A stretch of DNA of 64,000 bases, from NCBI GenBank assembly GCA_012931725.1, contig CM022944.1, positions 67,451,979 to 67,515,978 on the forward strand, written 5' to 3'. The notes below the pieces were generated by a model. That model saw only the letters and a list, made by a program, of their open reading frames with translations. It did not search any database and was not told the origin of the DNA. This document shows positions 34,101-43,027 of the stretch, one piece after another (position 1 is the stretch's first letter; each line of letters begins with the position of its first letter). Origin of the DNA: Litsea cubeba. Lineage: Eukaryota; Streptophyta; Magnoliopsida; Laurales; Lauraceae. A program made the position numbers and the translations under genes.

Positions 34101-34860
34101 TGTGGCCTTCTTCGGCCAGCTTCTCTAGGTACCGCTGCAAAGTCTTGCAGTCCTCGGTCTTGTGCCCGTTACCCCTATGGAAGGAGCAGTAGAGCTGGCT
34201 TCGGCCGCCGGAGGTGGGCTCATTCAGCATGGGCTGAGGGTACTTGAAGAACGGCTTGGACCTGATCTTGGTCAGGATGCGGTAAATCGGCTCCTTGAAG
34301 ACGACGCTGACGCTCTGACCGGCGCTGGAGGGAGGTCTGGGCTTCCAAGTGCCCCCAGACCTGGACGACGAAGGCTTCGCCGAACTGGAGACCCAGGCCT
34401 GCTTGGGCTCCTGCTTCTGGGAGGGCCTCCCGCCTCTCTGCCGAGGCTGGCTGCTCTTCTGCTCGGGCTCCGGATGCCCGTCCTGATCCCTGGCTCGGAT
34501 CTCGTCTTCCTCCTGGGCGATGAAGCGCTTCACCCGGGACATCAACTCTGGCATGGATTCTGGGGGGTTCCCGGCCAAGTCTTTTCGCAAGTCGTTGCCG
34601 GGGATCAGGGCATGCTGGAAGGCGTAGATTGCTATCTCCTCCCTGGAGCCCTCGATCTGGCTGTAGACCGCCCAGAATCGCTGGGCGATCTTGGCGAGGG
34701 TCTCACCCTGCTTCATTCTCAGGGCGAGGAGGTCCCCTTCCTTCTTGGGGACGGCGCTGTAGGCTTGGAACTTCTTCAGGAAGGAGAGCTGGAGCTCCTT
34801 CCAACTTGAAATGGACTTCTCTGGGAGAGAACAGAACCATTTCAGGGGGAGGTCACCCAA
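31195..34860 (-). CDS. Gag C-terminal part, protease, RT and two RNase H domains, Tat element
   Basis: 1,221 codons. In order: end of the gag capsid domain (WKELQLSFLKKFQAYSA); a CCHC-like knuckle CSFHRGNGHKTEDC (about residue 230); aspartic protease ILVDSGSSSEVLYYD (about 370); reverse transcriptase with AYRGYHQIPL and the catalytic VYIDDMVVQS (about 750); a Ty3-type RNase H; and a second RNase H (FVDGSSTSKRAGAGIVL, NNEAEYEALIAGL, FSDSQLV, THADALANLAS) with all acidic catalytic residues. The second, archaeal-like RNase H is a hallmark of the Tat lineage. The frame starts after a frameshift in gag near 34,905 and stops at the TAG before integrase, so the polyprotein is broken at both ends although the enzyme domains look intact. 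Confidence 0.95.
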   Translation of the reverse strand: MGDLPLKWFCSLPEKSISSWKELQLSFLKKFQAYSAVPKKEGDLLALRMKQGETLAKIAQRFWAVYSQIEGSREEIAIYAFQHALIPGNDLRKDLAGNPPESMPELMSRVKRFIAQEEDEIRARDQDGHPEPEQKSSQPRQRGGRPSQKQEPKQAWVSSSAKPSSSRSGGTWKPRPPSSAGQSVSVVFKEPIYRILTKIRSKPFFKYPQPMLNEPTSGGRSQLYCSFHRGNGHKTEDCKTLQRYLEKLAEEGHIPEFVKACDAGGSEGRIHQSAAQAPDSEDSEKIINVIHLASSVPASSSRDSSQARAEARRASHGKEVLKAELAPASKKARCDRPAISFSDRDLEGIQLPHNDPLLLTMKLRDFTVKRILVDSGSSSEVLYYDCFKRMKLSEADLTEVRAPLLGLSATPVYPKGRITLETRVGGASVSADFLVVDAPSPYNVILGRTWLHKLEAVPSSLHQKLKFVHENKEGKMEVVTVAGDQQQARQCMLAAVPAAKEPERVNLAEFEKGLDEIGRDPEKKSIEDLAEARLNPADLDRFFLIGTQLPDEERAELSRFSMQNVDVFAWSPSEMPGVDPEVICHKLNVDPDHKPVVQRARRTGLQQTDAVVEEIDNLLKAGAIREIQYPVWLANTVVVKKKTGKWRVCVDFTDLNKACPKDSFPLPKIDQLIDATAGHDRMSFLDAYRGYHQIPLYEPDEEKTSFITPRGTYCYKVMPFGLKNAGATYQRLVTKIFHAQLGRTVEVYIDDMVVQSVHSDDHLVDLGQVFDILRAYKLKLNASKCAFGVASGKFLGSLVTRRGIEANPDQITVIQSIQSPSTTKEVQKLTGMAAALNRFISRSSDKCRPFFQLLKKNLKFQWTPECDQALAAHKTYLMSPPLLSTPTLGEILYLYLAVSDHAVSSVLIREDEGIQKPIYYTSKTLFDAETRYLLLEKLALALVSASRKLSHYFQSHNIVVITEHPLRSVFKKADFSGRISKWAVELGQYDIQYRPRTAIKAQILADFIVEFVSPNPAPTQLGTALGGTGHEPIENEVEQAPTSAPASAWKIFVDGSSTSKRAGAGIVLQSPEGLVIEQAFTLDFKATNNEAEYEALIAGLNSARILGAQHLEIFSDSQLVTSQLAGDYQARDDRMAAYLALAKKLLSHFQKAEVRQISRDTNTHADALANLASAVEAGKKMTIEVGSVSRSSLELHSSRLVLCADPGPSWMDPIVAYLKDD

Positions 34861-35765
34861 ACTGGAGGAGAAGATTTTGCAGTTTAGGTGACCCTCGTTC
34901 CCCAGATGGACATCTTCTGGGAGAAGTGTCGGAGGTGAGCGGATGGGTCGGACAGTCCGTCGTAGGGGACGAACCGCGGGACGGAGAACTTTCTGGGCAA
35001 GGGGGTGCGCTCGATCTCTTTTGTGAAGGGTGAGCCCCCCAGATCAGTGTGACCACAGATCTGCTTCTGGTCCCGCACGTCCAGGTTGTGCTGGAGAGCC
35101 AATCTGACGCGTTTGTCAAATCGCTCCTGCTCATCGTCCTTCTCTGGAGTCTGAGCTCTGGGCTTTCGCTTGGAGTGGTTTGGGCTGCGATGGCTATGAG
35201 CTCGGCCATCGCGGCTATGATGACTTCGGTTGTTGCTCGAGCCTTCGTCATAAATCTGGCTCCGCTTATGGTCCAGATAATTTCTGAGGTCCTCGCGGGG
35301 TGGCTGGGCTGCCCTGCTGGGGGCGTCCTTCTTCTTCCCTTGAGGCTCAGAGACCTACCTCAAGGAGGCGGTTTGCGCTGCCCTCAGCTGCTGTTGGAGC
35401 TGCTGGAGCTCTCGGACTAACCGCTCCTGCTTCTGGAGAAGAGCGTCTTGGGCTGCGACGTCTCCTCCAGCGGCTGGAGGTTGATCGCGGCGCGTCTCCT
35501 CTACGGCAACAGCTTTATCTTTGCGGGGACGCTCGCGCCGGTGCTCGTCGCGTCGGGGTGGCACGGTTTCGTCCGCTGAGAGCGAGGCCTCGACTCCCTC
35601 TTGGAAGGGGATCTCGACAAAGAGTTGGGAGCCCAGGCGACCCTCGCCTGCGGATGTGCCTTGGACCGTTCGGGACCGTCCCTGAGGAGGGACGTCCGTC
35701 GACGGTGCTAGCCGCTCGAGGATTGCCCTCGAGGACTCTCCGCCCTTCTTAGCTTTCGGTGGCAT
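34861..35765 (-). pseudogene. Gag N-terminal part, Tat element (stop and frameshift)
   Basis: The start MPPKAKKGGESSRAILERLA at 35,765 is about 48 bp after the primer-binding site. A coiled-coil segment (LLQKQERLVRELQQLQQQLR) precedes a TAG at 35,355-35,357. The same frame continues to 34,884 (...FVPYDGLSDPSAHLRHF..), typical of the N-terminal capsid region. A one-base shift near 34,905 then moves gag into the frame of the long downstream ORF. Residues after the shift (GNEGHLNCKIF) can be read in the new frame. Confidence 0.88.
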
Positions 35766-35813
35766 GGCTTCTGAGAGATTGAGGTTTAGAAGGTTGGGAA
35801 GGTTGGGATATTA

Positions 35814-35833
35814 CTTCCCCACAGACGGCGCCA
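35814..35833 (-). other. Primer-binding site of Tat element
   Basis: The minus strand reads TGGCGCCGTCTGTGGGGAAG, two bases after the 5' LTR end. TGGCGCC is the expected tRNA-complementary start. Confidence 0.87.
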
Positions 35834-35835
35834 AT

Positions 35836-36701
35836 TGTAGGTGTAGAAAATAAATGACCCACAATAAGGAGGTGCCTTAGAGGACTTATCCGAAATGATG
35901 GTGACTGGGAATGACTGGATACCGTCCGAAAGCCTGAAAGAGATGAACAAACGATCAAAGGACCCTGGCCTGGGCGGCGCAAGGCTCTCCGATGCCAAAG
36001 TCAGTGTGGGAACTGGAACAATGGAAGGAGAGGGAGAAGAGAGACAGAGTAACGGCTCTGTGTATGAAATTGTGCGTACCTTTAATGGTGGTTTGAGCCT
36101 CTATTTATAGAGTTTGGGACGTATCTTTGGGAGATATCGTGGTGTGGGTCTCATGATTCGACTGGGAAGCCATGATCAGCCCACGTTGCCATAAATGCGG
36201 TCCAATTCAGCCCACGTCGCATTTAATGCGCGTCTTGTTGGGCCAGATCGTGTTGGACGCCTTTGGCGGTAGGGGATCGTGGGATCTGCCCTCGGGCCTT
36301 GCCCTGATGTGGCCTCAGCCGCTGGATGTCGTGTCTGTCCCACTAGCTCGTGCCCCTATCCCTCCACGTGCCTGGTGACGTGGGGGATGAGGGGCGTGAG
36401 TGGAGACTCTTTCTGGCTTCAGCTTCTATCCCGGCTTCTTGAGCCGAGGTGGAGCTTTCTGCCGAGATGGCATCTGGGGTGGCCCAGCCGAGGTGGAGCT
36501 CCCTGCCGAGATGGCGCCCGAAGTGGGCCAGTTCGGCGCTAGTGGCCCTGAGCCGCCTGACTTCGGCCGGACCTCCTGCCCTGGTGGCCGGGGTGAGCTT
36601 GGTGCCACGTGGATAGCACGCGGATGGCACGTGAGAGTGCTTAGTCTCATCTGATGGCTGTGATTAGAGTAATCCTGTGGTTCCGGAAATCTCCCCACAC
36701 A
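35836..36701 (-). repeat. 5' LTR of intronic Tat element
   Basis: This 866-bp LTR pairs with 24,128-24,992. The minus strand starts TGTGTGGGGAG at 36,701, has CTATAAATAG at 36,101-36,110, and ends at 35,836. The target duplication ATCAT follows at 36,702-36,706. It stands 31 bp after the JmjC splice donor in the same orientation as the gene, so its promoter could drive a 5'-truncated JmjC transcript. Confidence 0.95.
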
Positions 36702-36732
36702 ATCATTATCTTAAATTGTACATGATGGTTAC

Positions 36733-37470
36733 CTCCTCTACAGGAGAACAATAAATGTGCCTGAATGCTCTTGAGTGCTTCCTCAGGTATTCCTCTAGCT
36801 TATAAACATCTTGTCGTCGAAAAATATCCCAAAGCGTAATACCACCTTTCAATTTAGGCTTGGATTTCAATTTGTTGTCAGAAATCCCATGAGGTTGCCT
36901 CCTCTTCCTCTTTCTGTTCCCGCCTTGTTTCTTACCTGCACTCTTTTCAGAAACTTCAGGAAGATCTTTGCAGTCACCCATTTTCTCCTCTGCCTTGATT
37001 TTAGTTTCCTCCACTGGTGGGAAATCAGAAAGCCCTTTTTTTGTGTTCTGGATCTCGATGAATGTGTTAAGCGATTCGCCAGTTGCAACTTTAATATCAG
37101 ACGAGTCAGCATCCCTACAGGTCTTCCCAGAATCTACAGGTCCTAATCTTCTGCCTTTCTTCTTCCTACCATGAATCTCCAAACTCTTTCCAGAACCTTC
37201 TGTGAAGTTCTCACCTTCCTCTCCATTAACATCATCCTTAACTCCCACAATAGGATGGGAATATGGAAAACCATTACCACCGTGTTGTTCATCAACTAGT
37301 ACACCTACAGCTGGTATCACGTGCACTTTATCAACCTTTTCTTGCACCAATTGAACAGTACCAATTTGTTCTCTTTTATCTTGATCATAGTGCTGCTTCT
37401 TCAACTTCGCTATACTGGAAAGTTGACTTTCAGTAAGAACTACTGTGGCTGTATGTGTCAAGACATTTAC
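36733..37470 (-). CDS. KDM3-type JmjC histone demethylase, long internal exon (IBM1/JMJ25-like)
   Basis: 246 codons between acceptor CAG (37,471-37,473) and donor GT (36,731-36,732). It starts VNVLTHTA, a conserved JmjC-core segment that follows the HxD iron-binding pair in the family. It continues through a charged variable insert with basic clusters (GRKKKGRRLG, GGNRKRKRRQPHG), then GITLWDIFRRQDVYKLEEYL, and ends RAFRHIYCSPVEE. KDM3 enzymes of plants remove H3K9 mono- and dimethyl marks using Fe(II) and 2-oxoglutarate. In Arabidopsis IBM1 protects genes from CHG methylation. Exons with the zinc-finger region and the HxD ligands are not in the window. The end phase does not match the next exon by one base. 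Which paralogue this is cannot be decided here. Confidence 0.9.
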
Positions 37471-37473
37471 CTG

Positions 37474-37918
37474 AACCATAAAACAAAGGAACATATGAAC
37501 TAACTGGATATTCCAACTGCAATAACTAAGAAGGTTAAAAGAGAGAACATTTGTCTTTTTTAAATAGGAAAAATAATTTCACAGAAATTCCAGTCTAAAC
37601 TTCAGTTTAGGAAACAAGGAATCAAGAATCAAGATTAAGCTGCAAAAGTGAATTGTACATGTAAGCTCAACAGGCACAAAAACCAAAGTGGTTTTTTGAC
37701 ATTCACTCAAAAACTTCAAAAAACAATAATTCAATATTAAGCTGCAAAAGCGAATTGTATATTAAGCTAAACGGCACAATGACAAAAGTAGCCTTTTGAC
37801 ATCAACTCAGAAACTTGAAGGAATCAAAACTAATAGAGTTGTGTCCAAATATTCAGTGGCAATAGCCAACAGCTCTCCAGATTACAAGTCCTTCTTTCAA
37901 TACATATTTACTTAGGTC
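37474..37918. other. Probable JmjC intron sequence
   Basis: AT-rich sequence upstream of the acceptor at 37,471. It contains two similar ~60-bp stretches near 37,635 and 37,738 (TTAAGCTGCAAAAG.GAATTGTA..T). I see no exon. Confidence 0.5.
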
Positions 37919-37921
37919 TTA

Positions 37922-38243
37922 GGGCCTGTTTGTTTGCATAGAATATATATGAATTTCACTGTTAAATGAGCTCGACTGAAGGATTAAAGAGGTGAGTGAA
38001 GAAGGATATGAGGAGAGCGGCGAAAGTATGAGGTAGTGATGTAGATAGGACCTTGACCTTCTTGGGATTTGAATTACTAGGGTGATGGCTGGGTATTCAG
38101 TTCCCCCCTTCCTTTGATTCAATTTCTGTTGATGTTATATGAGTCATTTTTGGATATTTACCTTTAATCTTCATTTTCGGCCAATTGGGGCAAGAATTTT
38201 TATGTATTTCAATTTCAATGCATTCTATGCAAACAAGCAGACC
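37922..38243. mobile_element. Tourist/Harbinger-like MITE
   Basis: A 322-bp element with terminal inverted repeats. The left end GGGCCTGTTTGTTTGCATAG matches the reverse complement of the right end (CTATGCAAACAAGCAGACC) with few mismatches. A TTA duplication flanks both ends (37,919-37,921 and 38,244-38,246). GGGCCTGTTTG ends and TTA targets fit PIF/Harbinger MITEs. There is no coding capacity. Confidence 0.8.
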
Positions 38244-38413
38244 TTAGAAATAAATGAAATAGAATCAGATTGCAGAAACCGGCTAACAATATCAGAATTT
38301 ATCAAAGTACCATACAGCCACCAGTGATCAGATAGTTACAGTTAAAAGTTAATGACATCAATAAACTCACTATGTACATTTGATCAGTTAATGTTAGCAA
38401 TAGTAAATAAATA

Positions 38414-38627
38414 ATGTCATTGATTCAATTATTTAATTGTAAATTGGGTTCCAACTACCAAGTTCCAACACTTAAAACACCCAACAGTAAGTTTCACATC
38501 AATTCACCAATAAATAAATAATGTCATTGATTCAATTATTTAATTGTAAATTGGGTTCCAAATACCAACTTCCAACACTTAAAACACCCAACAGTAAGTT
38601 TCACATCAATTCACCAAAACCTAATGC
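38414..38627. repeat. Two-copy 107-bp tandem duplication
   Basis: ATGTCATTGATTCAATTATT and the following ~100 bp occur at 38,414 and again at 38,521 with only a couple of differences. This looks like a recent local duplication. Confidence 0.9.
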
Positions 38628-39839
38628 CTCTGAAACGGCAGCACAAAATCATCAGATGACATTATTAGATTAAACTGTCAGGACATTCCAGCACAAAAAA
38701 ACAACTCTCCGTTTGGCTTTTTTTTTTTTTTTGACATCAAGTTGTGCACATTGACTATACTTTTGGCGGATCTGAAGTGAAGTGAAGCCTTAATAAATGA
38801 AGAGAAAATAGAATATTAAGAGGTCTATGATGAAATTTTATTTTTAGTCGCTTGATAGGAATTTTTTTAATTTTTGGGTAAAAAGTTGATATATATATTT
38901 TGTCTTTTTAGTGGCTTGAGAATGTTGTTTTTTTTTTTCTTTTTTTTTTTAATGAAGGGAAGAATATTGAAGTTTTATACGTTTAAGATGATCCCCTAGT
39001 CTTCTTACGTCGGGTGAATGGAGGCTTCACTCCACTTCACCATACTAGTGAAGTGGACAAACAAGCCGGAGAATTTTGAGAAATTGTTTGACAATATTAT
39101 ATTAAATTACTTTGCTGAAAATATGCTTTACAAAACTTATTTGATAACATTATAAAAGTTTAATTTGAAGAAACGAAAATAGAAATGGAAGAATAATAGA
39201 ATTTACAATTTGGTGTAAACTCTATAGAAGAAAGATCACACCCTCCTCATGAACTTCAAAACAATCATGAATATATTATATATATATATATTTATGGGAA
39301 CTGGTCTTATAAGGATGGTCCTTACGGTCCACATAGTTCGGAATGGCCATTGGGGCCCACCTTATGATCCATCCAAATTGACCACACATTCAAAACCCCC
39401 TTATTGGCACCGAATCCGATGAATTTGCATGGATTCGGATGAACTAGACCGTTGGATTGAGGGTCAATTTTTGTTGTTTGATATAAAGCTGTTAACCTTG
39501 TGGACCACGGATGAAGAGGTTAGAGGTATTAGATTGACTTTAAATTTGATATATAGGTTGGCCCCACTTGGATCTTTGGGTCCCCCTCCATCCCATGACC
39601 AGTGGGGTCTCATAGTGGGCCAACTGTTAAATCTTCTACCTTTTTAAAAAATAATTCTTGGAATATTTATGATACTAAATAGTAAATACTAATGGCTTAT
39701 TAATAATGTATAGATGATAGATCCACTCATACACATGATTTTGGATTTTTTCTTAATTCTTTTATTATCAGATTTTTTAATATTTGAATTATAATATATA
39801 ATTTTTTGGGCATTTCATCATAAATATGTCACTACTAGA
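38628..39839. other. Non-coding, AT-rich stretch
   Basis: No gene seen. T tracts occur at 38,719 and 38,931-38,949 and an AT microsatellite near 39,278-39,290. Positions 39,296-39,645 are locally GC-richer (GGGGCCCACCTTATGATCC, GGCCCCACTTGGATC) and read like a degraded transposon or MITE, but I could not find convincing terminal repeats. Confidence 0.4.
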
Positions 39840-40330
39840 AAATAGACTTTTAGCAGCCGCCATTAACCGTCGCTAAAAGTCACATGGCGATCGCTAATAC
39901 TCTTTAGTGACCGCCAAGTATAGGCCGCAAAAACTTCGTCGCAAAAATGCATTAGCGACCGCCACAACCTCTTTTGCGACGGCTTAGCGACAGTTGATTA
40001 AATACTGTAAACATGTTTAGCGGCCGCCATTAACCGTCACTAAAGGTATAAATGGCGGTCGCTAATACTCTTTTTTTTATTTTTTAAATACTGATAAACA
40101 GTTTTAGCGGCCGCCATTAGCCGTCGCTAAAGGTGAAAATGGCGGTCGCTAATACTCTTTTTTAATTTTTTAAATTAACTTTTTTCTATTTTTTTACTTT
40201 TTGCGACCGCCAATGGGGGTCGCTAATGTTCTTTTTTATTTTTTAATTTTTTTTTTTTTTCCTTTTGCGACCACCATTACTGCCTTTTGCGACCGCCAAT
40301 GGCGGTCGTTAATGCCTATAATTTTTTTTT
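39840..40330. mobile_element. CACTA (En/Spm) transposon end
   Basis: The terminal sequence CACTACTAGAAAATAG at 39,840 is followed by subterminal repeats of the words GCGACCGCC / GGCGGTCGCTAAT (at least eight, both orientations, to about 40,315). This is the structure of a CACTA element terminus, where transposase binds. The opposite terminus was not found with confidence. Sequences to the right (tandem arrays) may lie inside the element. Confidence 0.75.
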
Positions 40331-40680
40331 AAAATTCTTTGCAAATTTCCTAATTTTCATCCTACTTTTTATACCTATATCTGCACCTGAATATATTATC
40401 TACAACTAGAACAATCAATTAAAAATACTAATAACAAAACAAAGTCTTATATTAATAACATTTAAAACATTACAAAAGTTTGAACAAATTATAATCATTA
40501 CAATTCCACTTTAAATAAATATATATTTGTTGGGCGGGGTGCCGTGATCGATCCGATGCTCTCAAACCTGAAGACAAAAAAGGAAAATAAATATTAATAG
40601 TTAATTATAAAAATATGCAATATATAGTAAATATAAAAAAAATTAAGTATTAAAATCAAAATCTTGAAAGTTAAACATAC

Positions 40681-41255
40681 GTTTCAACTATACGAGCAAT
40701 TCGGGAATCGAAATCTCGAGTCGTCAGTTCCGGTAAGTCACGAATGACTATAGGCTCATGCCCGTCTAGTTTTACGGGCACCGGAGCCCGTTTGCTCAGT
40801 TTGGGCGCTCGAAGGCTAATTTTCTAAGTTTTAAATTAACGTTTTAAGTTAAACCTACGTTTCAACTATACGAGCAATCCGGGAGTCGGAATCTCGATCC
40901 GTCAGTTCCGACAAGTCAGGAATGACTATGGGCTCGTGCCCGTCTAGTTTCACGGGCATCGGAGCCCGTTTTCTCGATTTGGATGCTCGGAAGCTGATTT
41001 CCTAAGTTTTAAGTTAAACCTACGTTTTAACTATAGGAGCAATTCAGGAGTCGGAATCTCAAGCCGTCAGTTCCGGCAAGTCAGGAATGACTATGGGCTC
41101 GTGCCCGTCCAGTTTCACGGGCACCGGAGCCCATTTTCTCAGTTTCAGTGTTCGGAAGCTAATTTCCTAAGTATTAATTTAACGTTTTAAGTTTAACCTA
41201 CGTTTCAACTAAACGAGCAATCCGAAAGTCGGAATCTTGAGCCATCAGTTCCTAC
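40681..41255. repeat. Tandem array A, ~165-178-bp units
   Basis: Units start with GTTTCAACTATACGAGCAA at 40,681, 40,859, 41,024 and 41,202 (last one partial). Each holds CGTCAGTTCCG.CAAGTCA and GCTCGTGCCCGTCTAGTTT-like segments. It is cut at about 41,255 by plastid-derived DNA. No coding frame. Confidence 0.85.
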
Positions 41256-41399
41256 AACTTCGCAACAAAGAGTCGAATGATTAGGTGGCTTTTTATTTGA
41301 ATTTAAACATTCCTTTCATGGGAATACAATTCGAGGTTCAAAATTTCAAGAGACTTATTTTCTTCCAAGGAGTATATTTGGAATTAAGGAATAACAAAT

Positions 41400-41513
41400 A
41401 TGAAAATACGGGCTTCCATTCGTAAAATTTGTGAAAAATGTCGACTGATCCGTAGGCGGGGACGAATTATAGTAATTTGTTCCAATCCGAAACATAAACA
41501 GAGACAGGGGTAA
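41400..41513 (+). CDS. rpl36: Plastid ribosomal protein L36 copy in nuclear DNA
   Basis: The 37-residue frame MKIRASIRKICEKCRLIRRR...KQRQG is full-length for plastid L36. It retains the zinc-binding Cys and His residues (CEKC, then C and H near the end). L36 is a small protein of the 50S subunit. Here the gene sits in a transferred plastid fragment inside a repeat array with no chloroplast-targeting sequence, so it is probably a passenger with no nuclear function. Its intact frame points to recent transfer, although 114 bp may survive by chance. Confidence 0.93.
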   Translation: MKIRASIRKICEKCRLIRRRGRIIVICSNPKHKQRQG

Positions 41514-41625
41514 TCTTTCTAACAAGGGACTTTCTAAACGGTCCGATGTACAAATAAAGGATCTGTTTTGACATGAAATGGATATATCCGTATATCTCTG
41601 ACTCATATTTATGAGATGATAAAAT

Positions 41626-41684
41626 ATGACAAAAGCTATACCAAGAATTGGTTCACGTAAGAATGGACGTAGAATACAAAAAGT
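41626..41684 (+). pseudogene. rps11: Plastid rps11 5' fragment
   Basis: The frame MTKAIPRIGSRKNGRRIQK resembles the start of plastid ribosomal protein S11 with a short internal loss consistent with collapse between the near-direct GGTTCACGTA repeats of that gene. It then runs straight into the nuclear tandem repeat. Only about 19 codons remain. Confidence 0.85.
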
Positions 41685-42796
41685 GCGCGTGCCAGTTTTC
41701 GATTTTTCCAGGGGTCGTTTCCCGTTTCGGACCCCCGGCGGGCCATTTTGGAGTCTAAGTGTGGGAAAATCCTATGTTTTCGCTCGTAATTCTCTAACCG
41801 GGAGTCTAATTTGGGAGCCGTCAGTTCCTACAAGTCATTCTACCCTCGAGCGAAGTGCTCGTGCCGATTTTCAATTTTTCCGAGGGCCGTTTCCCGTTCT
41901 GGACCCCCTGCGGGCCGTTTTGGAGCTTAAGTGTTGGAAAATCCTATGTTTTCGCTCGTAATTCTCTAACCGGGAATCCCATTTGCGAGCCGTCAGTTCT
42001 TACAAGTCACTCTACCCTCGAGCAAAGTGCTCGTGCCGGTTTTTAATTTTTTTCGGAGGCCATTTCCCCTTCCGGACCCCCAGCGGGCCGAGCCTAAGTA
42101 TTGGAAAATCCTATGTTTTCACTCGTATATCTCTAACTGGGAGTCCCATTTGCGAACCGTCAATTCCTACAAGTCACTCTACCCTCTAGCGGAGTGCTCA
42201 TGCCTGTTTTCGATCTTCCCGGGGGGCCATTTCCCGTTCTGGACCCCCGGCGGGCCGTTTTGGAGCCTGGGTGTTGGAAAATCTTATGTTTCGCTCGTAA
42301 TTCTCTAACCAGGAGTCCCATTTGTGAACTGTCAGTTCCTATAAGTCACTCTACCCTCGAGCGAAGTGCTCGTACCGATTTTTGATTTTTCCGGGGGCCG
42401 TTTCCTGTTCCGAACCCCTGGCGGGCCGTTTTAGAGCCTGAATATTGGAAAATCCGAAGTTTTCGCTCGTAATTCTCTAATCGGGAATCCCATTTGCGAG
42501 CCGTCGGTTCCTACAAGTCACTCTACCCTCGAGTGAAGTGCTCGTACCGGTTTTTAATTTTTTTAGGGCCGTTTCCCATTTCAGACCACCGGCGGGCCGT
42601 TTTGGAGCCTAAGTGTTGGAAAATCATATGTTTTCGCTCGTAATCCTCTAACCGGGAGTCCCAGTTGCGAGCTGTCAGTTCTTACAAGTCACTCTACCCT
42701 CAAACGAAGTGCTCGTGCCGGTTCACGATTTTTTCGGCGGCCTTTTCCCGTTCCTAACCCCCGGCGGGCCGTTTTGGAGCCTAAGTGTTGGAAACT
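41685..42796. repeat. Tandem array B, ~171-bp units
   Basis: Units recur at GAAGTGCTCGTGCCG-type positions near 41,852, 42,023, 42,190, 42,362, 42,534 and 42,705 (spacing 167-172 bp). Each contains GTTTCCCGTTCCGGACCCC, CGGGCCGTTTTGGAGCC, TTTTCGCTCGTAATTCTCTA and CCGTCAGTTCCTACAAGTCA. The last segment matches array A, so both arrays share ancestry. The frames at 41,626-42,385 are by-products. Confidence 0.9.
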
Positions 42797-42898
42797 GTAA
42801 CACTATAACATGATTGCAACACCCATTTGTAGTAGATAGTGTTTTCATTTTTCACAAAGATAGTAGATAAAGTTAAAGGCAGATGGATTGTGTAACCT

Positions 42899-42976
42899 GC
42901 AAATAATGGCATTTTCCAATGAACCTCCTTGAATGAGTCGAGCTTTATGCAACTTCTCTATCTGCACAACCTTTAT
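42899..42976 (-). pseudogene. LPXC: LpxC-like exon fragment
   Basis: The minus strand encodes VVQIEKLHKARLIQGGSLEN followed by AIIC between AG (42,977-42,978) and a GT near 42,896. It resembles the segment LIKGGSLDNAIVC of plant UDP-3-O-acyl-N-acetylglucosamine deacetylase. That mitochondrial enzyme catalyses the first committed step of lipid A-like synthesis. No neighbouring exon is recognisable: array B is on one side and unrelated AT-rich DNA on the other. A captured gene fragment or a relic is likelier than a live gene. Nearest alternative: chance similarity over 24 residues, which I think less likely. Confidence 0.5.
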
Positions 42977-43027
42977 GAAAACTGCTTCAAGAATTTTTGA
43001 AGTATAGCTTGGATGACACATTGACAA

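Larger units (their letters stand above)
23505..36732 (-). other. 13.2-kb JmjC intron carrying a Tat element
   Basis: The donor GTAACC is at 36,732 and the acceptor at 23,505. Removing the 12,574-bp retrotransposon and one TSD leaves about 650 bp. At 23,636-23,816 the original intron has three loose ~70-bp repeats (AAAAGGG..TCA..AAGTT...TATTGCCATCC). The remaining intron sequence is AT-rich with nothing else I recognise. Confidence 0.8.
41256..41684 (+). other. Plastid DNA insert (NUPT): infA-rpl36 spacer, rpl36, rps11 start
   Basis: This ~430-bp block has the plastid gene order rpl36 then rps11 on one strand. Its limits are inferred from where array sequence stops (about 41,255) and resumes (about 41,684). 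Confidence 0.85.

Noticed and set aside
32785..35752. Many long plus-strand frames opposite Tat gag-pol
   Set aside because: They are shadows of the GC-rich coding strand; none has the domain or splice structure of the true antisense gene.
41626..42385. Series of plus-strand frames with similar sequences
   Set aside because: They translate the 171-bp array; only the first ~19 codons are real plastid rps11.
42823..42841. Possible right terminus of the CACTA element (..GTAGTAGATAGTG)
   Set aside because: Only the last bases resemble a CACTA end; no subterminal repeats and no matching 3-bp duplication with the left end.
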